Assembly: GCF_001571085.1 (NCBI RefSeq)
Contig: NZ_BCTC01000034.1
Span: 1-60,283, forward strand
Direction of reading: 5' to 3'
DNA length: 60,283 nucleotides
Origin: Azohydromonas lata NBRC 102462
GTDB taxonomy: Bacteria; Pseudomonadota; Gammaproteobacteria; Burkholderiales; Burkholderiaceae_C
Notes under the pieces: generated by a model
Told to the model about the DNA's origin: nothing
Seen by the model: only the letters and a program-made list of their open reading frames with translations
Database searches by the model: none
Program-made: the position numbers and the translations under genes
In this document: positions 1-9,175 of the stretch, in pieces
How the letters are laid out: each line of letters begins with the position of its first letter
How positions within the stretch are numbered: position 1 is the stretch's first letter

Positions 1-151
1 CGACGTCGCGCTGCATCGCGGCGCGGTCCGCAGCACCAGTGGCGGTGATTTCAGCCGGCGTCAGCGGTTGGGGAACCAGCGAGGCGCAGCCGGAGAGCAG
101 CATCGCCGCCACGAGCCCCGACGACAGGGCGAACTTGGAAGAGGCAAACAA
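1..151 (-). CDS. Lipoprotein, N-terminal part only (possible TolC/OprM-type outer membrane protein)
   Basis: The gene runs off the left edge of the window; only about 50 codons are present. Reading leftwards from a TTG at 151, preceded by GGGAG at a six-base spacing, the frame stays open to base 1. It encodes a short hydrophobic segment ending in a lipobox (MLLSGC followed by AS), so a type II lipoprotein signal is directly visible. The mature start (about PQPLTPAEI, then a stretch ending ADRAAMQRD) resembles the N terminus of TolC-family outer membrane efflux lipoproteins of Comamonadaceae. That family assignment is only an inference from memory of such sequences. The divergent neighbour is the RlpA-like gene at 521. 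Confidence 0.55.
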   Translation of the reverse strand, partial: MFASSKFALSSGLVAAMLLSGCASLVPQPLTPAEITATGAADRAAMQRDV

Positions 152-520
152 GAAAAACTCCCGAAATCTTATGAGAGACCCTGGCACGGCCACGGGCCTC
201 GACGGCAGACATTCCGATGGCGTGTGTACCGACCCGTTCAGGCAAGCTGGGTTCGGGCCCGGACCCGCTTCGGCATCGCCCACGCACAGGCACCCTGCCA
301 GCCAGTAACAGATGGAGACAACAACACCGAGTTTAGGGTGTTTACGAACCAACAATCGCTTGCAGCAAGTGTTCTGTTTCGAACAAAACTCCAAAAATTT
401 CCACTGGCGGCGAGGCAATGTCCTACGCAGCTGTCCGCAAATGGCTGGCCGACGCGCAGCGCGGCACGGCCGAGACTGCGCAAACATTGCGTAGCCCAGG
501 GCCCGCGTGGTCCTCCTGCC
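152..520. other. Divergent intergenic region
   Basis: This stretch of about 370 bases separates the leftward lipoprotein gene from the rightward rlpA-like gene. It is somewhat AT-richer around 310-410 than its surroundings, as expected for promoters. Open frames cross it on both strands, but their translations look like out-of-frame GC-rich sequence and lack family features. No RNA gene or repeat was recognised. Confidence 0.5.
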
Positions 521-1276
521 ATGAAATCCTTGCGCCCTCTCCTTTGCCGCTGCCTTGCCGCGCTGCTGCCATTGGCCTGCACGCTGCACGCCGGTGCGGC
601 GTCCGGCAGCGCTGCGGCCAAGTCCGCGGCGGCGACCAAGGCCAGCGCGGCTGAGCGCGGCCCGGTGAAAGCCGCCGACAAGCCGGGACCGCGTGCCGGC
701 GGCACGGCCTACAAAACCGGTGCGCACAGGACCGGCGCAACAGCCGCGAAATCGCCCGGCAAGCGCAGCGCGGGCGTCGGCGCAAGGCCCGGGGGCCCGA
801 CCAAAGCTTCGGCCGCGCGGGTGGCGAAGCAAAAACGCGCGGGCGATGTGGCCAAGCTGCGCCCGGCGCAGGCACGGCTGGACTTCTCCGGCCGCAAGCG
901 CGTGGGCCAGGCTTCCTACTACGCGCGGCGCTTCGAGGGACGGCGCATGGCCGACGGCTCGCGCATGCGGCTCAACCACCACAACGCAGCCAGCCGGACG
1001 CTGCCCCTGGGCACGGTGGCCAAGGTCACCAACCTGAAGACCGGCCGCAGTGCGGTGGTCAAGATTCAGGACCGCGGGCCGTTCGTGAAGGGGCGCATCG
1101 TGGACCTCTCCCCGGCCACCGCACGGGCGGTGGGATTGAGCGAGAAGGACGGCGTGGCCCCCGTGGAAGTGACGCCCATCGCGGTGCCCATGCCCGACGG
1201 CAGCACCCGGCCCGGCGAGGGCGCACGCGACCCGATGGCACGCACCCAGCTTGCCCGCGCCCGCGACGACGACTGA
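521..1276 (+). CDS. rlpA: RlpA-like septal ring lytic transglycosylase family protein
   Basis: This is a 251-residue exported protein of the RlpA family, whose characterised members bind or cleave denuded peptidoglycan glycan strands at the septum. The start is ATG 521 because a signal peptide (MKSLRPLLCRCLAALLPLACTL) follows at once; the frame is open upstream but codes for no recognisable protein. Residues about 25-125 are a low-complexity Ala/Lys/Arg/Gly linker. Residues about 128-225 hold the double-psi beta-barrel: GQASYYARRFEGRRMADG, the LPLGT motif, and IQDRGPFVKGRIVDLS with the catalytic-type Asp. No C-terminal SPOR domain is present, so this is a short form. A Cys in the signal region (LLPLAC) leaves open that it is a lipoprotein. 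Confidence 0.85.
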   Translation: MKSLRPLLCRCLAALLPLACTLHAGAASGSAAAKSAAATKASAAERGPVKAADKPGPRAGGTAYKTGAHRTGATAAKSPGKRSAGVGARPGGPTKASAARVAKQKRAGDVAKLRPAQARLDFSGRKRVGQASYYARRFEGRRMADGSRMRLNHHNAASRTLPLGTVAKVTNLKTGRSAVVKIQDRGPFVKGRIVDLSPATARAVGLSEKDGVAPVEVTPIAVPMPDGSTRPGEGARDPMARTQLARARDDD

Positions 1277-1350
1277 GCCTGCAAGGCAGGCGCAACGCGC
1301 AGCGCGCGGGTGCGCCAGCACAGCCGCCAGGCCGCAGGGCCGGCGCGGCC

Positions 1351-3114
1351 TCAGACCATGGGCTCGGAAGCTTGGGCCGCCAGCCCCACGCCGCCGGGAG
1401 CCGCATCCGTCTGCCGCTCCTGGGCGCGGCGCATGTAGCCCGTCCACACCAGCGAGCCGTCGGTTTGCTGCACCGGCGCGGAGCAGCTCAGCACGCAGGG
1501 CAACGGCGCCTCGCCGTGCGGCCGCAGCATCTGCCACTGCGCCGTCCACGGGCTGCGCTCGGCGGCCGAGCGCTCGATGGAGGTGATCAGCGGCGCCAGG
1601 GCTGCCGGATCCACGCACGAAAACCACAGGTTGATGTTGGCGCGCAGCGCATCGGCCTCGCAGCCCAGCATGTCCGTCACCTTGGGGCTCATGTAAGGAA
1701 AGTCATAACGCCCGTCCGGGGCACGGCGGAACTGGAACAGGACGAAAGGCAACTGCGCCGAGAGCTGCTCCAGGACATGGCCCTGGCGGATGGAGGCGCG
1801 GTCTTCCTGGCGAATCTCCTCGTACCGCAGCAGCAGCCGCGTCACGTCGCGCACGAAGGTGACGGTGCATTGGCGGCCTTCGTAGATCAGGCTGCTCAAG
1901 CTGATGGTGGCGCTGAAGGTCGAGCCGTCGCGGCGCAGGCAGGTTTGCGTGCGGCTTTCGGTGCCCATGGCCCGCGTCTGCGGCGAGTACTGGTGCAGGC
2001 TGCGCGCGCGCTGGTGGTGCAGCCGCATCTCCACCGGGATGAGCTCCTCCACCTGTATCCCGGCCAGATCGCCCGCGCCATAGCCGAACAGGCCCTCGGC
2101 GCGGCTGTTGGCCTTGAGCACCAGCCCCTTGCCGTCCACCACGAAGATGCCGTCGGGTGACAGGTCGAAGAAGGCCTCGAACTGCGCCCGCGACACCTCC
2201 AGGGCCCGCATCTGGGCTCCCTGCGCGCGGTTGACGTGTTCCAGCCGCTCCATGGCCTCGCGCAGCCGCCCGTTGGTTTGGGCCAGGTCCTCGGTGAGCT
2301 CCTCGACGCTGAAGGCATGCTCGAACGAGCGCGCCGCCAGGAACACCCGCAGGATGCCGTAGCCCAGCACCGAGAAGCCCACGGCAAAGATGCCGTGCGC
2401 CAGCCACCACTGGTGGTTCCACGGCTTGGCCAGCAGGAAGCTGGCCGATGAAAAGGCAAACCACACGAAGGCCAGCGCGGCGTACTTCATCAGCGGCGAG
2501 CGCAGCCCGCGCACCGCCTGCAGCCCAAGCGCCACGACATACAGCGCGATGGAGCCCAGCTCCATGGACATGCGCACCCACGGCGCTCCGGCCAGGGGCG
2601 AATGCGCCAGCACGCCCACCGCCACGTTGACGGCCAGGAACCCACCCACCCAGCGCAGCCAGTAGCCGGCATCGGCACGGCGCGCCGCTGCGTCCGGCGG
2701 ACTGTTGAAGCGCAGCAGCGCCATGAGCAGGCACCACCCGGCCACCAGCCGGGACGCCGGCCCGTAAAGGATGAACAGCCACAGGTTGTGGTGCGCCAGC
2801 GGCGTGAAGAAGCCGTGCAGCGAATAAACGATGGTGAATCCGGAGAACGCCAGCGTCACCCAGCGCAACATCACCTCGCCGGAGCGCAGGTAGCAGCGCC
2901 AGGCCACGTAGGAGATGAAGATGCCTTCCAGCGTGGCCACCGCAATGGCCACCTGGTGGAAAAGGTGGCTCTCCAGGCGCAGCGCGGGGTCCTGGAACGC
3001 ATAGACGTAGGCAATGGCCAGCGCCGGCAACAAGCCCAGGGCCCCCTCGAAGAGCCGGCGCACCACGCCGGCCCACAGCATGGAGCGTTGAAGTCCTACG
3101 TCGGCATGGCGCAT
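1351..3114 (-). CDS. Membrane PAS-domain receptor protein without an output domain
   Basis: This is a 587-residue protein. Residues about 15-265 form seven or eight hydrophobic segments, then comes a short coiled coil (EELTEDLAQTNGRLREAME). Two PAS domains follow, at about 305-425 (FDLSPDGIFVVDGKG) and about 450-565. It ends there: no kinase, GGDEF, EAL or methyl-accepting domain can be seen. The start ATG lies one base after the stop of the upstream hybrid kinase gene (TGA-G-ATG), and a GAGGTGAG ribosome site lies inside that gene's end, so the two are translationally coupled. The second PAS resembles the PAS of the adjacent kinase (both have a PW-(K/T)-x-(E/Q)-WQ segment). I infer that it is an accessory sensor partnering that kinase; this is not established. 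Confidence 0.8.
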   Translation of the reverse strand: MRHADVGLQRSMLWAGVVRRLFEGALGLLPALAIAYVYAFQDPALRLESHLFHQVAIAVATLEGIFISYVAWRCYLRSGEVMLRWVTLAFSGFTIVYSLHGFFTPLAHHNLWLFILYGPASRLVAGWCLLMALLRFNSPPDAAARRADAGYWLRWVGGFLAVNVAVGVLAHSPLAGAPWVRMSMELGSIALYVVALGLQAVRGLRSPLMKYAALAFVWFAFSSASFLLAKPWNHQWWLAHGIFAVGFSVLGYGILRVFLAARSFEHAFSVEELTEDLAQTNGRLREAMERLEHVNRAQGAQMRALEVSRAQFEAFFDLSPDGIFVVDGKGLVLKANSRAEGLFGYGAGDLAGIQVEELIPVEMRLHHQRARSLHQYSPQTRAMGTESRTQTCLRRDGSTFSATISLSSLIYEGRQCTVTFVRDVTRLLLRYEEIRQEDRASIRQGHVLEQLSAQLPFVLFQFRRAPDGRYDFPYMSPKVTDMLGCEADALRANINLWFSCVDPAALAPLITSIERSAAERSPWTAQWQMLRPHGEAPLPCVLSCSAPVQQTDGSLVWTGYMRRAQERQTDAAPGGVGLAAQASEPMV

Positions 3115-3115
3115 C

Positions 3116-5941
3116 TCAGCTCACCTCTCGGTTCCAGGTTCGGGTCGCATCCAGGTCGTCCAGGCCCGCGCGCGCGGCGTCAAGCAGGGACTGCAGGGCA
3201 TCGGCCAGCGACTGCACCGGTTGAGGCTGCAGCACACCCCGGCTCTTGATGTCTTGTTCCAGCCGCCGCGCGGCCGCGTGGGCCGGGGCGGCAAACACGG
3301 TGGCGCTGACGCCGGCGAGCCTGTGCGCCAGGCGCGAGGCCTCGTCCACGTCGGCGGCCGCCAGCACCTCCCGCAGCCGCGCCGGCGTGGCGCCGTGCTC
3401 GGCCAGCAGCGTCTGCATCAGGCGCTGCACCGCCGCGGGCCGGCGCAGGCGCCGCCACAGGGCCGCCCAATCCAGGACGGGCACATCGCCGCCCGGCACC
3501 ACCGGCACCGCGCCCGCGGCGGGCTGCGGCACCGGCATCGGCGCGGGCATGGGCGGCAAGGCCACGCCGCGGCGGGCCAGCACCTGCGCAATGGCGGCGC
3601 ACAGCGCGTCCACGTCCACGGGCTTGGTGACGTGCTCGTCCATGCCGGCGTCCAGGCAGCGCTGGCGCTCCTGGGGCAGCGCGTAGGCGGTGACGCCGAT
3701 GATGGGCAGTTGCGCGCGCAGCGCGCGGCTGCGCCGCGCCGTGTCGTAGCCGTCCAGCCCCGGCATCTGCACATCGGTGAGCAGCAGGTCGAAGGGCTCG
3801 CCGGACTCCAGCAGTGCCAGCGCCGCCAGGCCGTCACCGGCCATGCGGCAGGCCGCGCCTTCCTGCTCCAGCAGGTCGCGCAGCACCCATTGGTTCACCG
3901 CATCGTCCTCGGCGACCAGGATGCGCAGGCCTTGCAGCCGGCGCATGCCGGGCAGGGGCTCGGCGCGCTCCTGCGCCGGCGGCTCGGCCTCGGTGAAGGG
4001 AATGCGCAGCGTGAAGCACGAGCCGCGGCCGCTTTGGCTGGAGACGTCGATGCTGCCGCGCATCAGGTCCACGATGCGCTTGGCGATGGACAGCCCAAGC
4101 CCCGTGCCGCCGAAGCGCCGCGTGGTGGAGGCGTCGGCCTGGACGAAGGGCTTGTAGAGCTGCTGCAACTGCTGCGGGCTCATGCCGATGCCGGTGTCCT
4201 CGATGGCGAACAGCAGCCACTGCCCCGCGGGCAGCCGCGACACCGTCATGTGCACGCTGCCGCGCTCGGTGAACTTGATGGCGTTGCCCAGCAGGTTGAC
4301 CAGCACCTGCGTGAGCCGCGTCTCGTCGGCCAGGATGGCCGCGGGCAAATCCGGCGCGCACTGCACGCCGAACTCCAGTTGCTGCTGGTGCGCGCGGTGC
4401 GACGTGAGCCGCATGGCGCGCTGGATGACGGCTGACAGCCGCACCGGCCGCGCCTCCAGCTCCAGCCGCCCGGCGTCAATCTTGGCCATGTCCAGGATGT
4501 CGTTGACCAGCATGAGCAGCAGGTGGCCGGACTCGTGGATCTGCCGCAGCCAGTGGCGCGCGGGGGCCGAGCGGTGGTCGCGCAAGGCAATCTGCGACAC
4601 GCCCAGCACGGCGTTGAGCGGCGTGCGGATCTCATGGCTCATGTTGGAGAGGAACTCGGTGCGCGCCCGCGCCGCCTGCTCGGTCTGCAGCATGGACTGC
4701 TGCAGCTCCTCCGTGCGCTCGCGCACCAGCGCGGCCAGGTGGTCGCGGTGGCGCGCCAGCTCCAGGCCCACCAGCTTTTCCTCGGTGATGTCCTGGACAT
4801 GGCCCACCCAACGGCAACCGCCGTCGGCCTCGATCACGGGGATGGACGATTCCCCGCGGTGCCAGCGCCGGCCCTGGCGCGGCAGCACGGCCTGCCACTC
4901 CAGCTTCCACGGCGTGAGGCTGGCGCTGGAGCGCTCCATGGCCGACAGCAGTTGCTCGCGGTCCCGCGGCACGATGCGCGCGAAGCCCAGGGCGGCATCG
5001 GCCAGGAGCTCCTCGACGGTGAGCTCAAAGATGTCGGCCGCGCCGGCGCTCACGAAGGTGAAGCGATAGCTGCCGTCGGCGCCGCGCTGCAGTTGCCAGG
5101 CCAGCCCGGGCACGCGCGAAGTCACGTCCTGCAGCAGTTGCGTCTGGCGGCGCAGCATGCGCCGCGGCAGCAGCAGCAACTGGTGGTTGACGACGGCGAG
5201 CATGAGCCAGTAGGCCCCAAGCTGGCTCAGGTGGCCGACGATGTCGAAAAGGCCGAAAACAATTTCCTGCGTGGAGAAACTCAGCTCCGAGAGCACCAGC
5301 AGAAAAATGATGGCCAGCATGGCGTGGTGCAGCCCAAACTCCGCCTTGGACCGCTGCTGATAAAACAGCCAGCCCGCCGCAGCGTAGGCCACGACCAGCA
5401 TCCAGTTCCATGCGATTTTGAGTGGCGAGAACAGGCCGCTTTCGACGAACAGGGTTGGAAAACAATCCAGGCCTACCATCGCCACCAGCAGTGCGGCAAC
5501 AAGGCCCAAGCCGGCTGGAAACCATTTTTCCAAAAAGCTTCCCGGCCGGCAGCCCGGCGCCGCCAGCAGGCCCAAGGCCAGCAGGGTGTGCGAGCAAAGC
5601 TCTAGCAGCCAGGGCGCTTGGCCGGGCAAGGCTGGAATATTCACAAGCCGCTCCGCCGCGGCCAACTGGAATATACCCAGCACACTGGCCCAGAAGAATG
5701 CGGCCGCCATGCAGGGCACGAAAGCATGCCGGGCCAGTCTGCCTGTCTGCTGTGCGACGATAAACATCGCGCAGCCCAGTATCAACGGCAGCAATTCGGC
5801 CAAAAAATGGAACCATATCCGGTTGACCGGATACAACCAAGTCAGTGCGGCACCCAGCACCAGCGCCATGGCCATGTACCGCGGCGAAGGCAGCGCGGAT
5901 TCCGCTTCCTCTGCGGCACCGGGATAGGCCATTGGATTCAT
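3116..5941 (-). CDS. Hybrid sensor histidine kinase (MASE3-PAS-HisKA-HATPase-REC-HPt)
   Basis: This is a 941-residue BarA-type phosphorelay kinase of the inner membrane. Residues about 20-265 are a seven-helix membrane sensor with the FHFLAELLPLILGCAMFIVAQQ segment typical of MASE3, whose ligand is unknown. A PAS lies at about 275-395. HisKA has the phospho-acceptor His436 in [12 protein letters not shown]. The HATPase has the N box NLLGNAIKFT, DTGIGM and GGTGLGLS. REC at about 690-800 has LTDVQMPGLDGYD, and a C-terminal HPt at about 830-930 has AHRLAGVSATVF. All phosphotransfer residues are in place. It is the first gene of a two-gene unit with the PAS receptor that follows one base later. 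The REC-AraC gene at 6201-7067, on the same strand upstream, is a plausible target regulator. Confidence 0.93.
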   Translation of the reverse strand: MNPMAYPGAAEEAESALPSPRYMAMALVLGAALTWLYPVNRIWFHFLAELLPLILGCAMFIVAQQTGRLARHAFVPCMAAAFFWASVLGIFQLAAAERLVNIPALPGQAPWLLELCSHTLLALGLLAAPGCRPGSFLEKWFPAGLGLVAALLVAMVGLDCFPTLFVESGLFSPLKIAWNWMLVVAYAAAGWLFYQQRSKAEFGLHHAMLAIIFLLVLSELSFSTQEIVFGLFDIVGHLSQLGAYWLMLAVVNHQLLLLPRRMLRRQTQLLQDVTSRVPGLAWQLQRGADGSYRFTFVSAGAADIFELTVEELLADAALGFARIVPRDREQLLSAMERSSASLTPWKLEWQAVLPRQGRRWHRGESSIPVIEADGGCRWVGHVQDITEEKLVGLELARHRDHLAALVRERTEELQQSMLQTEQAARARTEFLSNMSHEIRTPLNAVLGVSQIALRDHRSAPARHWLRQIHESGHLLLMLVNDILDMAKIDAGRLELEARPVRLSAVIQRAMRLTSHRAHQQQLEFGVQCAPDLPAAILADETRLTQVLVNLLGNAIKFTERGSVHMTVSRLPAGQWLLFAIEDTGIGMSPQQLQQLYKPFVQADASTTRRFGGTGLGLSIAKRIVDLMRGSIDVSSQSGRGSCFTLRIPFTEAEPPAQERAEPLPGMRRLQGLRILVAEDDAVNQWVLRDLLEQEGAACRMAGDGLAALALLESGEPFDLLLTDVQMPGLDGYDTARRSRALRAQLPIIGVTAYALPQERQRCLDAGMDEHVTKPVDVDALCAAIAQVLARRGVALPPMPAPMPVPQPAAGAVPVVPGGDVPVLDWAALWRRLRRPAAVQRLMQTLLAEHGATPARLREVLAAADVDEASRLAHRLAGVSATVFAAPAHAAARRLEQDIKSRGVLQPQPVQSLADALQSLLDAARAGLDDLDATRTWNREVS

Positions 5942-6200
5942 TCAACCGGCAATCCGAGAGACGGACAAGGGAACAAACTCAAAAGAGTGCGGGCAGAGAA
6001 TATCCGCAAAGTCCGCGAAAATTCTGCACCACAGATGCCGAAAAGAAACGCCACGCCATCACGAAACACGAGGCTTCGTGAAATAAGTGGCATTTATCAG
6101 GAATACCCGAGCCCGCGCAACCTAGCGTCCGCAATTTCTTTCGGCCCGGCCAGCGGCCCTGCGATCCAACACTGCGCGGCCGGCAGCGCCGGCAGCCGGC

Positions 6201-7067
6201 TCAACCGGCGGCGTACCCGCCGGCATCCACATCCTCATCACCCTGGGCCCGGCCGCCCTCGTCCACCGCAGCGGCGTCCGCCTCCGGCACCCGCACGCCT
6301 GCGGCTCGCCGGTAGTCGCTGGGCGTCATGCCAAAACGCGCGCGAAACGCATTGGTGAAAGCCGCTGCGGATTGGTAGCCAATATGGTGGCCGATCTGGT
6401 TGAGCTGCTGGCTGGTATGCAACAAGCGAAAGCACGCTTCACGATGGCGCTCTTCACGCAACCAAGCAAATACCGCCACACCGACCTGGCGCCGGAATTC
6501 ATGGCTCAAATGCCGCTGTGTGGTGCCCACACGCTGGGCCAACTCCGCCAGCGAAGGAGGATTGCCCATTTCCCGCAGCAAAACAGACTGGGCCTGAGTC
6601 ACCAGGCGTTCTTCCCATGGCTGCGGCGACCCCTCCACGGACGGCGCCGGCGGCGGCGGCAAAACCGGCTGAGGCGCGCCCGCCTGATGCAGCCGCAAAT
6701 GCACACGTACCCGCGCCAACACCTCTTCAGGATCAAACGGCTTGGTAATGTAATCGACGGCGCCCGCCTCGAAGGCGCTCAATTTGTCATCAATATGGTT
6801 TGAAACGGTGAGGCAAATCAATGGAATATGCTGCAGCGTCGGATGCGCCTTGAACAGACGTATCGTCGCCTGTCCGTCAATATCGGGCATGTACAGATCC
6901 ACCAGGATCAAATCGGGCGGCTTGGCCGCCGCCTTGGCCAAGCCGTCCCTGCCGTCCAGCGCTGCAAACACACGGTAATCGTGGCGGCGCAGGATGGCCG
7001 CCAGAAACTGTATTTGCTTCGGATCGTCGTCAATGAGAAGGATGGACGGACTGCTGACCATGGTCAT
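6201..7067 (-). CDS. Response regulator with REC and AraC-type HTH domains
   Basis: This is a 288-residue cytoplasmic transcription regulator. Residues 8-125 are a receiver domain: acidic pocket LIDDDP, phospho-acceptor Asp57 in ILVDLYMP, Thr in CLTVS and Lys in TKPFDP. A Pro-rich linker follows, then an AraC-type double HTH at about 180-275 (LAELAQRVGTTQRHLSHEFRRQ and the signature GYQSAAAFTNAFRARFGMTPSDYRR). The C-terminal tail is acidic. The start is ATG 7067 or, two codons later, ATG 7061; neither has a clear Shine-Dalgarno site. The gene diverges from the REC-HPt gene and lies just upstream of the hybrid kinase on the same strand, so it is the likely output of that system. Confidence 0.88.
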   Translation of the reverse strand: MTMVSSPSILLIDDDPKQIQFLAAILRRHDYRVFAALDGRDGLAKAAAKPPDLILVDLYMPDIDGQATIRLFKAHPTLQHIPLICLTVSNHIDDKLSAFEAGAVDYITKPFDPEEVLARVRVHLRLHQAGAPQPVLPPPPAPSVEGSPQPWEERLVTQAQSVLLREMGNPPSLAELAQRVGTTQRHLSHEFRRQVGVAVFAWLREERHREACFRLLHTSQQLNQIGHHIGYQSAAAFTNAFRARFGMTPSDYRRAAGVRVPEADAAAVDEGGRAQGDEDVDAGGYAAG

Positions 7068-7314
7068 GTATATATTAGAGATACGGCAAAAGAAAAAATT
7101 TCGCTGGCAATCGCAACCACCAGGATCAGCTGCTCTGTATGATTTGCTTGGGGAGTATAACGCGGGCAATGAGGCACAAAAGTATTTAATCTTCCCGAGA
7201 AGTATTGCAGCGCCGGCTTTTGATGCTTTCACGCACTTTTCCGTGAACAAACCCCCTCCCCAGCCTTTCCCGAGCGAGCCGCGCAGTATCCTGGCCGGCG
7301 GCGAGGGAGCCGCC

Positions 7315-8388
7315 GTGGCAGCGCCCAAGTCGGGGCGGCGCCTGGCCGGGCTGCGGCTGCTGGTGGTGGACGACGGCCAGATGAACTGCGAAATCGCCAG
7401 CCGGCTGCTGGCCGTCGAAGGCGCCCAATGCGAAGGTGTGCAAGACGGGCTGCAGGCACTGGCGCTGCTGCGCGACGCGGTGGCCGCCGGCACCGGCTTT
7501 GACGGCGTGTTCATGGACGTGCAGATGCCCGTCATGGACGGGCTGCAGGCCACGCGCCACATCCGCGCCGATCCCGCGCTGGCCGCGCTGCCCGTGATCG
7601 CCCTGACCGCCGGCACCTTGCCGCACCAGCGCCTGGCCGCCATGGAAGCGGGCATGGACGACTTCATTGCCAAGCCCATCAGGCTGGAACTGCTGGTCCA
7701 GGCGCTGCTGCGCCACCTGCCCGGGCGCGGCTGGGCCGAAACCCAGGCAGTCCCAGCACCGGCGGCTCAAGCGCAACCCGCGCCACGCTCCCCACCGCAA
7801 GGCGATCTGCCCATGGTCGCCGGCGTGGACACCACGCAGGCGGCGCAGCGGCTGCAAGGCAACCGCATGCTGTTCCTGAGCATGCTGCGCTCGCTGCGCG
7901 ACGACTTCGGCGACGTGCCGCAGCGCACGCGCGACGACCTCTCGCGCGGCGACTTCACGGCCGCCGCGGCGCGGCTGCACCGGCTGCGCGGCCTGGCCGG
8001 CAACGTGTGCGCCGAAACCGTGGCCGCCTTTGCCGGCCAACTGGAGGACACGCTGCGCGACAGCGTCAGCCGCCGCGGCATAGAGCCCGCCCTGGCAGGC
8101 CTAGGCATGGCCCTGCAGGAGCTGCTGGCCGCACTGCCGGCCGAGGTGGACCGGCCCTACGGCACGGCAGCCGCGGTGCCGGCCGAAATCGATGCGGCCC
8201 GGGTCCGCGACCTGTTGAGCACGCTGGCCGCCGGCGACATGGACGCCCTTGGCCTGTACCACGCCCTGCGCCCGGCGCTGGCCGCGTGCCACGGCCACGC
8301 GGCCCTGGACGAGCTCGACCGCGCCGTGGACCTGCTGCGCTTCCCGCAAGTCATTGCCGTGCTGCGCGGCTGGTACCCGCTCGCCTGA
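7315..8388 (+). CDS. REC-HPt phosphorelay protein without a kinase domain
   Basis: This is a 357-residue protein. Residues about 15-135 are a receiver (LLVVDDGQMNCEIA, phospho-acceptor near residue 68 in [23 protein letters not shown]). Residues about 175-275 are an HPt domain with the phospho-His near 222 in LHRLRGLAGNV, followed by a helical tail ending GWYPLA. This is the layout of the C-terminal part of a BarA-type hybrid kinase with transmitter and sensor missing. The start chosen is GTG 7315, five bases after AGGGAG; the longer frame running from about 6994 would overlap the divergent regulator gene and shows no conserved sequence. It could be a free-standing phosphorelay shuttle or the relic of a truncated kinase. 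Confidence 0.8.
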   Translation: MAAPKSGRRLAGLRLLVVDDGQMNCEIASRLLAVEGAQCEGVQDGLQALALLRDAVAAGTGFDGVFMDVQMPVMDGLQATRHIRADPALAALPVIALTAGTLPHQRLAAMEAGMDDFIAKPIRLELLVQALLRHLPGRGWAETQAVPAPAAQAQPAPRSPPQGDLPMVAGVDTTQAAQRLQGNRMLFLSMLRSLRDDFGDVPQRTRDDLSRGDFTAAAARLHRLRGLAGNVCAETVAAFAGQLEDTLRDSVSRRGIEPALAGLGMALQELLAALPAEVDRPYGTAAAVPAEIDAARVRDLLSTLAAGDMDALGLYHALRPALAACHGHAALDELDRAVDLLRFPQVIAVLRGWYPLA

Positions 8389-8413
8389 GCCGGCGCCGCG
8401 CCCGCCTGCTGCA

Positions 8414-9079
8414 TCAGGGCGTGCCCAGGTCCGGGCGCACCGGTGCCGGCACGGCGACGGCGGCCGCGTCGTCGTCCCGCACGCTGGTGTCGTGGCGCTC
8501 GTAGGTGCCGATCAGGCAGCCGCTGGCCAGGGCGTGCTGCGCCAGCGCTTCCAGCACCGCGTCGCGTCCGGGCGTGCCGCTCCACTGCACGCCGGGCCCA
8601 AGGGCAAAGAGCTGAAAGGCGTAGCGGTGCACGCCGTGGGCGGGCGGCGGGTCCGGAGGAATCCAGGCCGAGCGCAAATAGGAATTGCGCCCAAGCCGAG
8701 GCGCCGCGCCGGTGGCCTCACCGGCGTCGGCGGCGTCGCCATTGAGGGCGCCCTCGGCCAGGTACGCCTCATCGGCCGGGATGTCGTAGGCGATGGCATG
8801 CACCAGCGGGTGGGGCGTGGGCGAGTCGGCGTCCTCCACGATGAGCAGCAGCGAGGCCGTGCCCGGCGGCACGCCGCTCCACTGCAGCGGCGGCGAATGG
8901 CCCTCGCCGTCGGCGGTGAAACGCGGCGGCAGCGGCGCATGGTCGGCGAAGGCGAGGCTGGTGACTTCGATGGCGCCTTGGCCCGCGCGCAGCGGCACGC
9001 GCACGAAAGCCGTCTGGTCCAGCCCGGCGCGCTGCCCTCTCAGGGCCGCGCCGACGAGGTCGGGGAGTTTTTCAAGCAT
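8414..9079 (-). CDS. YbhB/YbcL family (Raf kinase inhibitor-like, PEBP fold) protein
   Basis: This is a 221-residue protein of the bacterial phosphatidylethanolamine-binding-protein-like family. Family motifs visible are FTADGEGHSPPLQWSGVPPGTASLLLIVEDADSP, a WIPPDPPPAHGVHRYAFQLFAL segment and the C-terminal LIGTYER. The start is ATG 9079, which precedes LEKLPDLVGAALRG, a common N-terminal start in this family. No signal peptide is seen, so a cytosolic location is likely. Bacterial members have no settled biochemical function. The gene diverges from the MarR gene with 96 bases between the start codons, so MarR may control it; that is inference from position. Confidence 0.85.
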   Translation of the reverse strand: MLEKLPDLVGAALRGQRAGLDQTAFVRVPLRAGQGAIEVTSLAFADHAPLPPRFTADGEGHSPPLQWSGVPPGTASLLLIVEDADSPTPHPLVHAIAYDIPADEAYLAEGALNGDAADAGEATGAAPRLGRNSYLRSAWIPPDPPPAHGVHRYAFQLFALGPGVQWSGTPGRDAVLEALAQHALASGCLIGTYERHDTSVRDDDAAAVAVPAPVRPDLGTP

Positions 9080-9163
9080 GGCGGGAAGTCCGGGTTGGCC
9101 CAGCCCTGTGGCAAGCAGCGGGCCGGGGCCGGCCGTGACGGGACCGATGCCGTAACCCCTGGC

Positions 9164-9169
9164 TACACT
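9164..9169 (+). promoter_or_regulatory. Candidate -10 element giving a leaderless MarR transcript
   Basis: TACACT in GGCTACACTC lies seven bases before the A of the MarR start codon at 9176. A sigma-70 transcript from it would begin at or within a base or two of the ATG, with no room for a ribosome-binding site. No good -35 hexamer is visible at 17 bases. Confidence 0.4.
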
Positions 9170-9175
9170 CCCCCG

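Noticed and set aside
68-520. Upstream extension of the RlpA-like frame.
   Set aside because: ATG 521 begins a clear signal peptide; the upstream part is Arg-rich without conserved features and overlaps the divergent promoter region.
7068-7314. N-terminal extension of the REC-HPt protein from 6994.
   Set aside because: It would overlap the divergent regulator and shows no conserved sequence; GTG 7315 has a good ribosome site.
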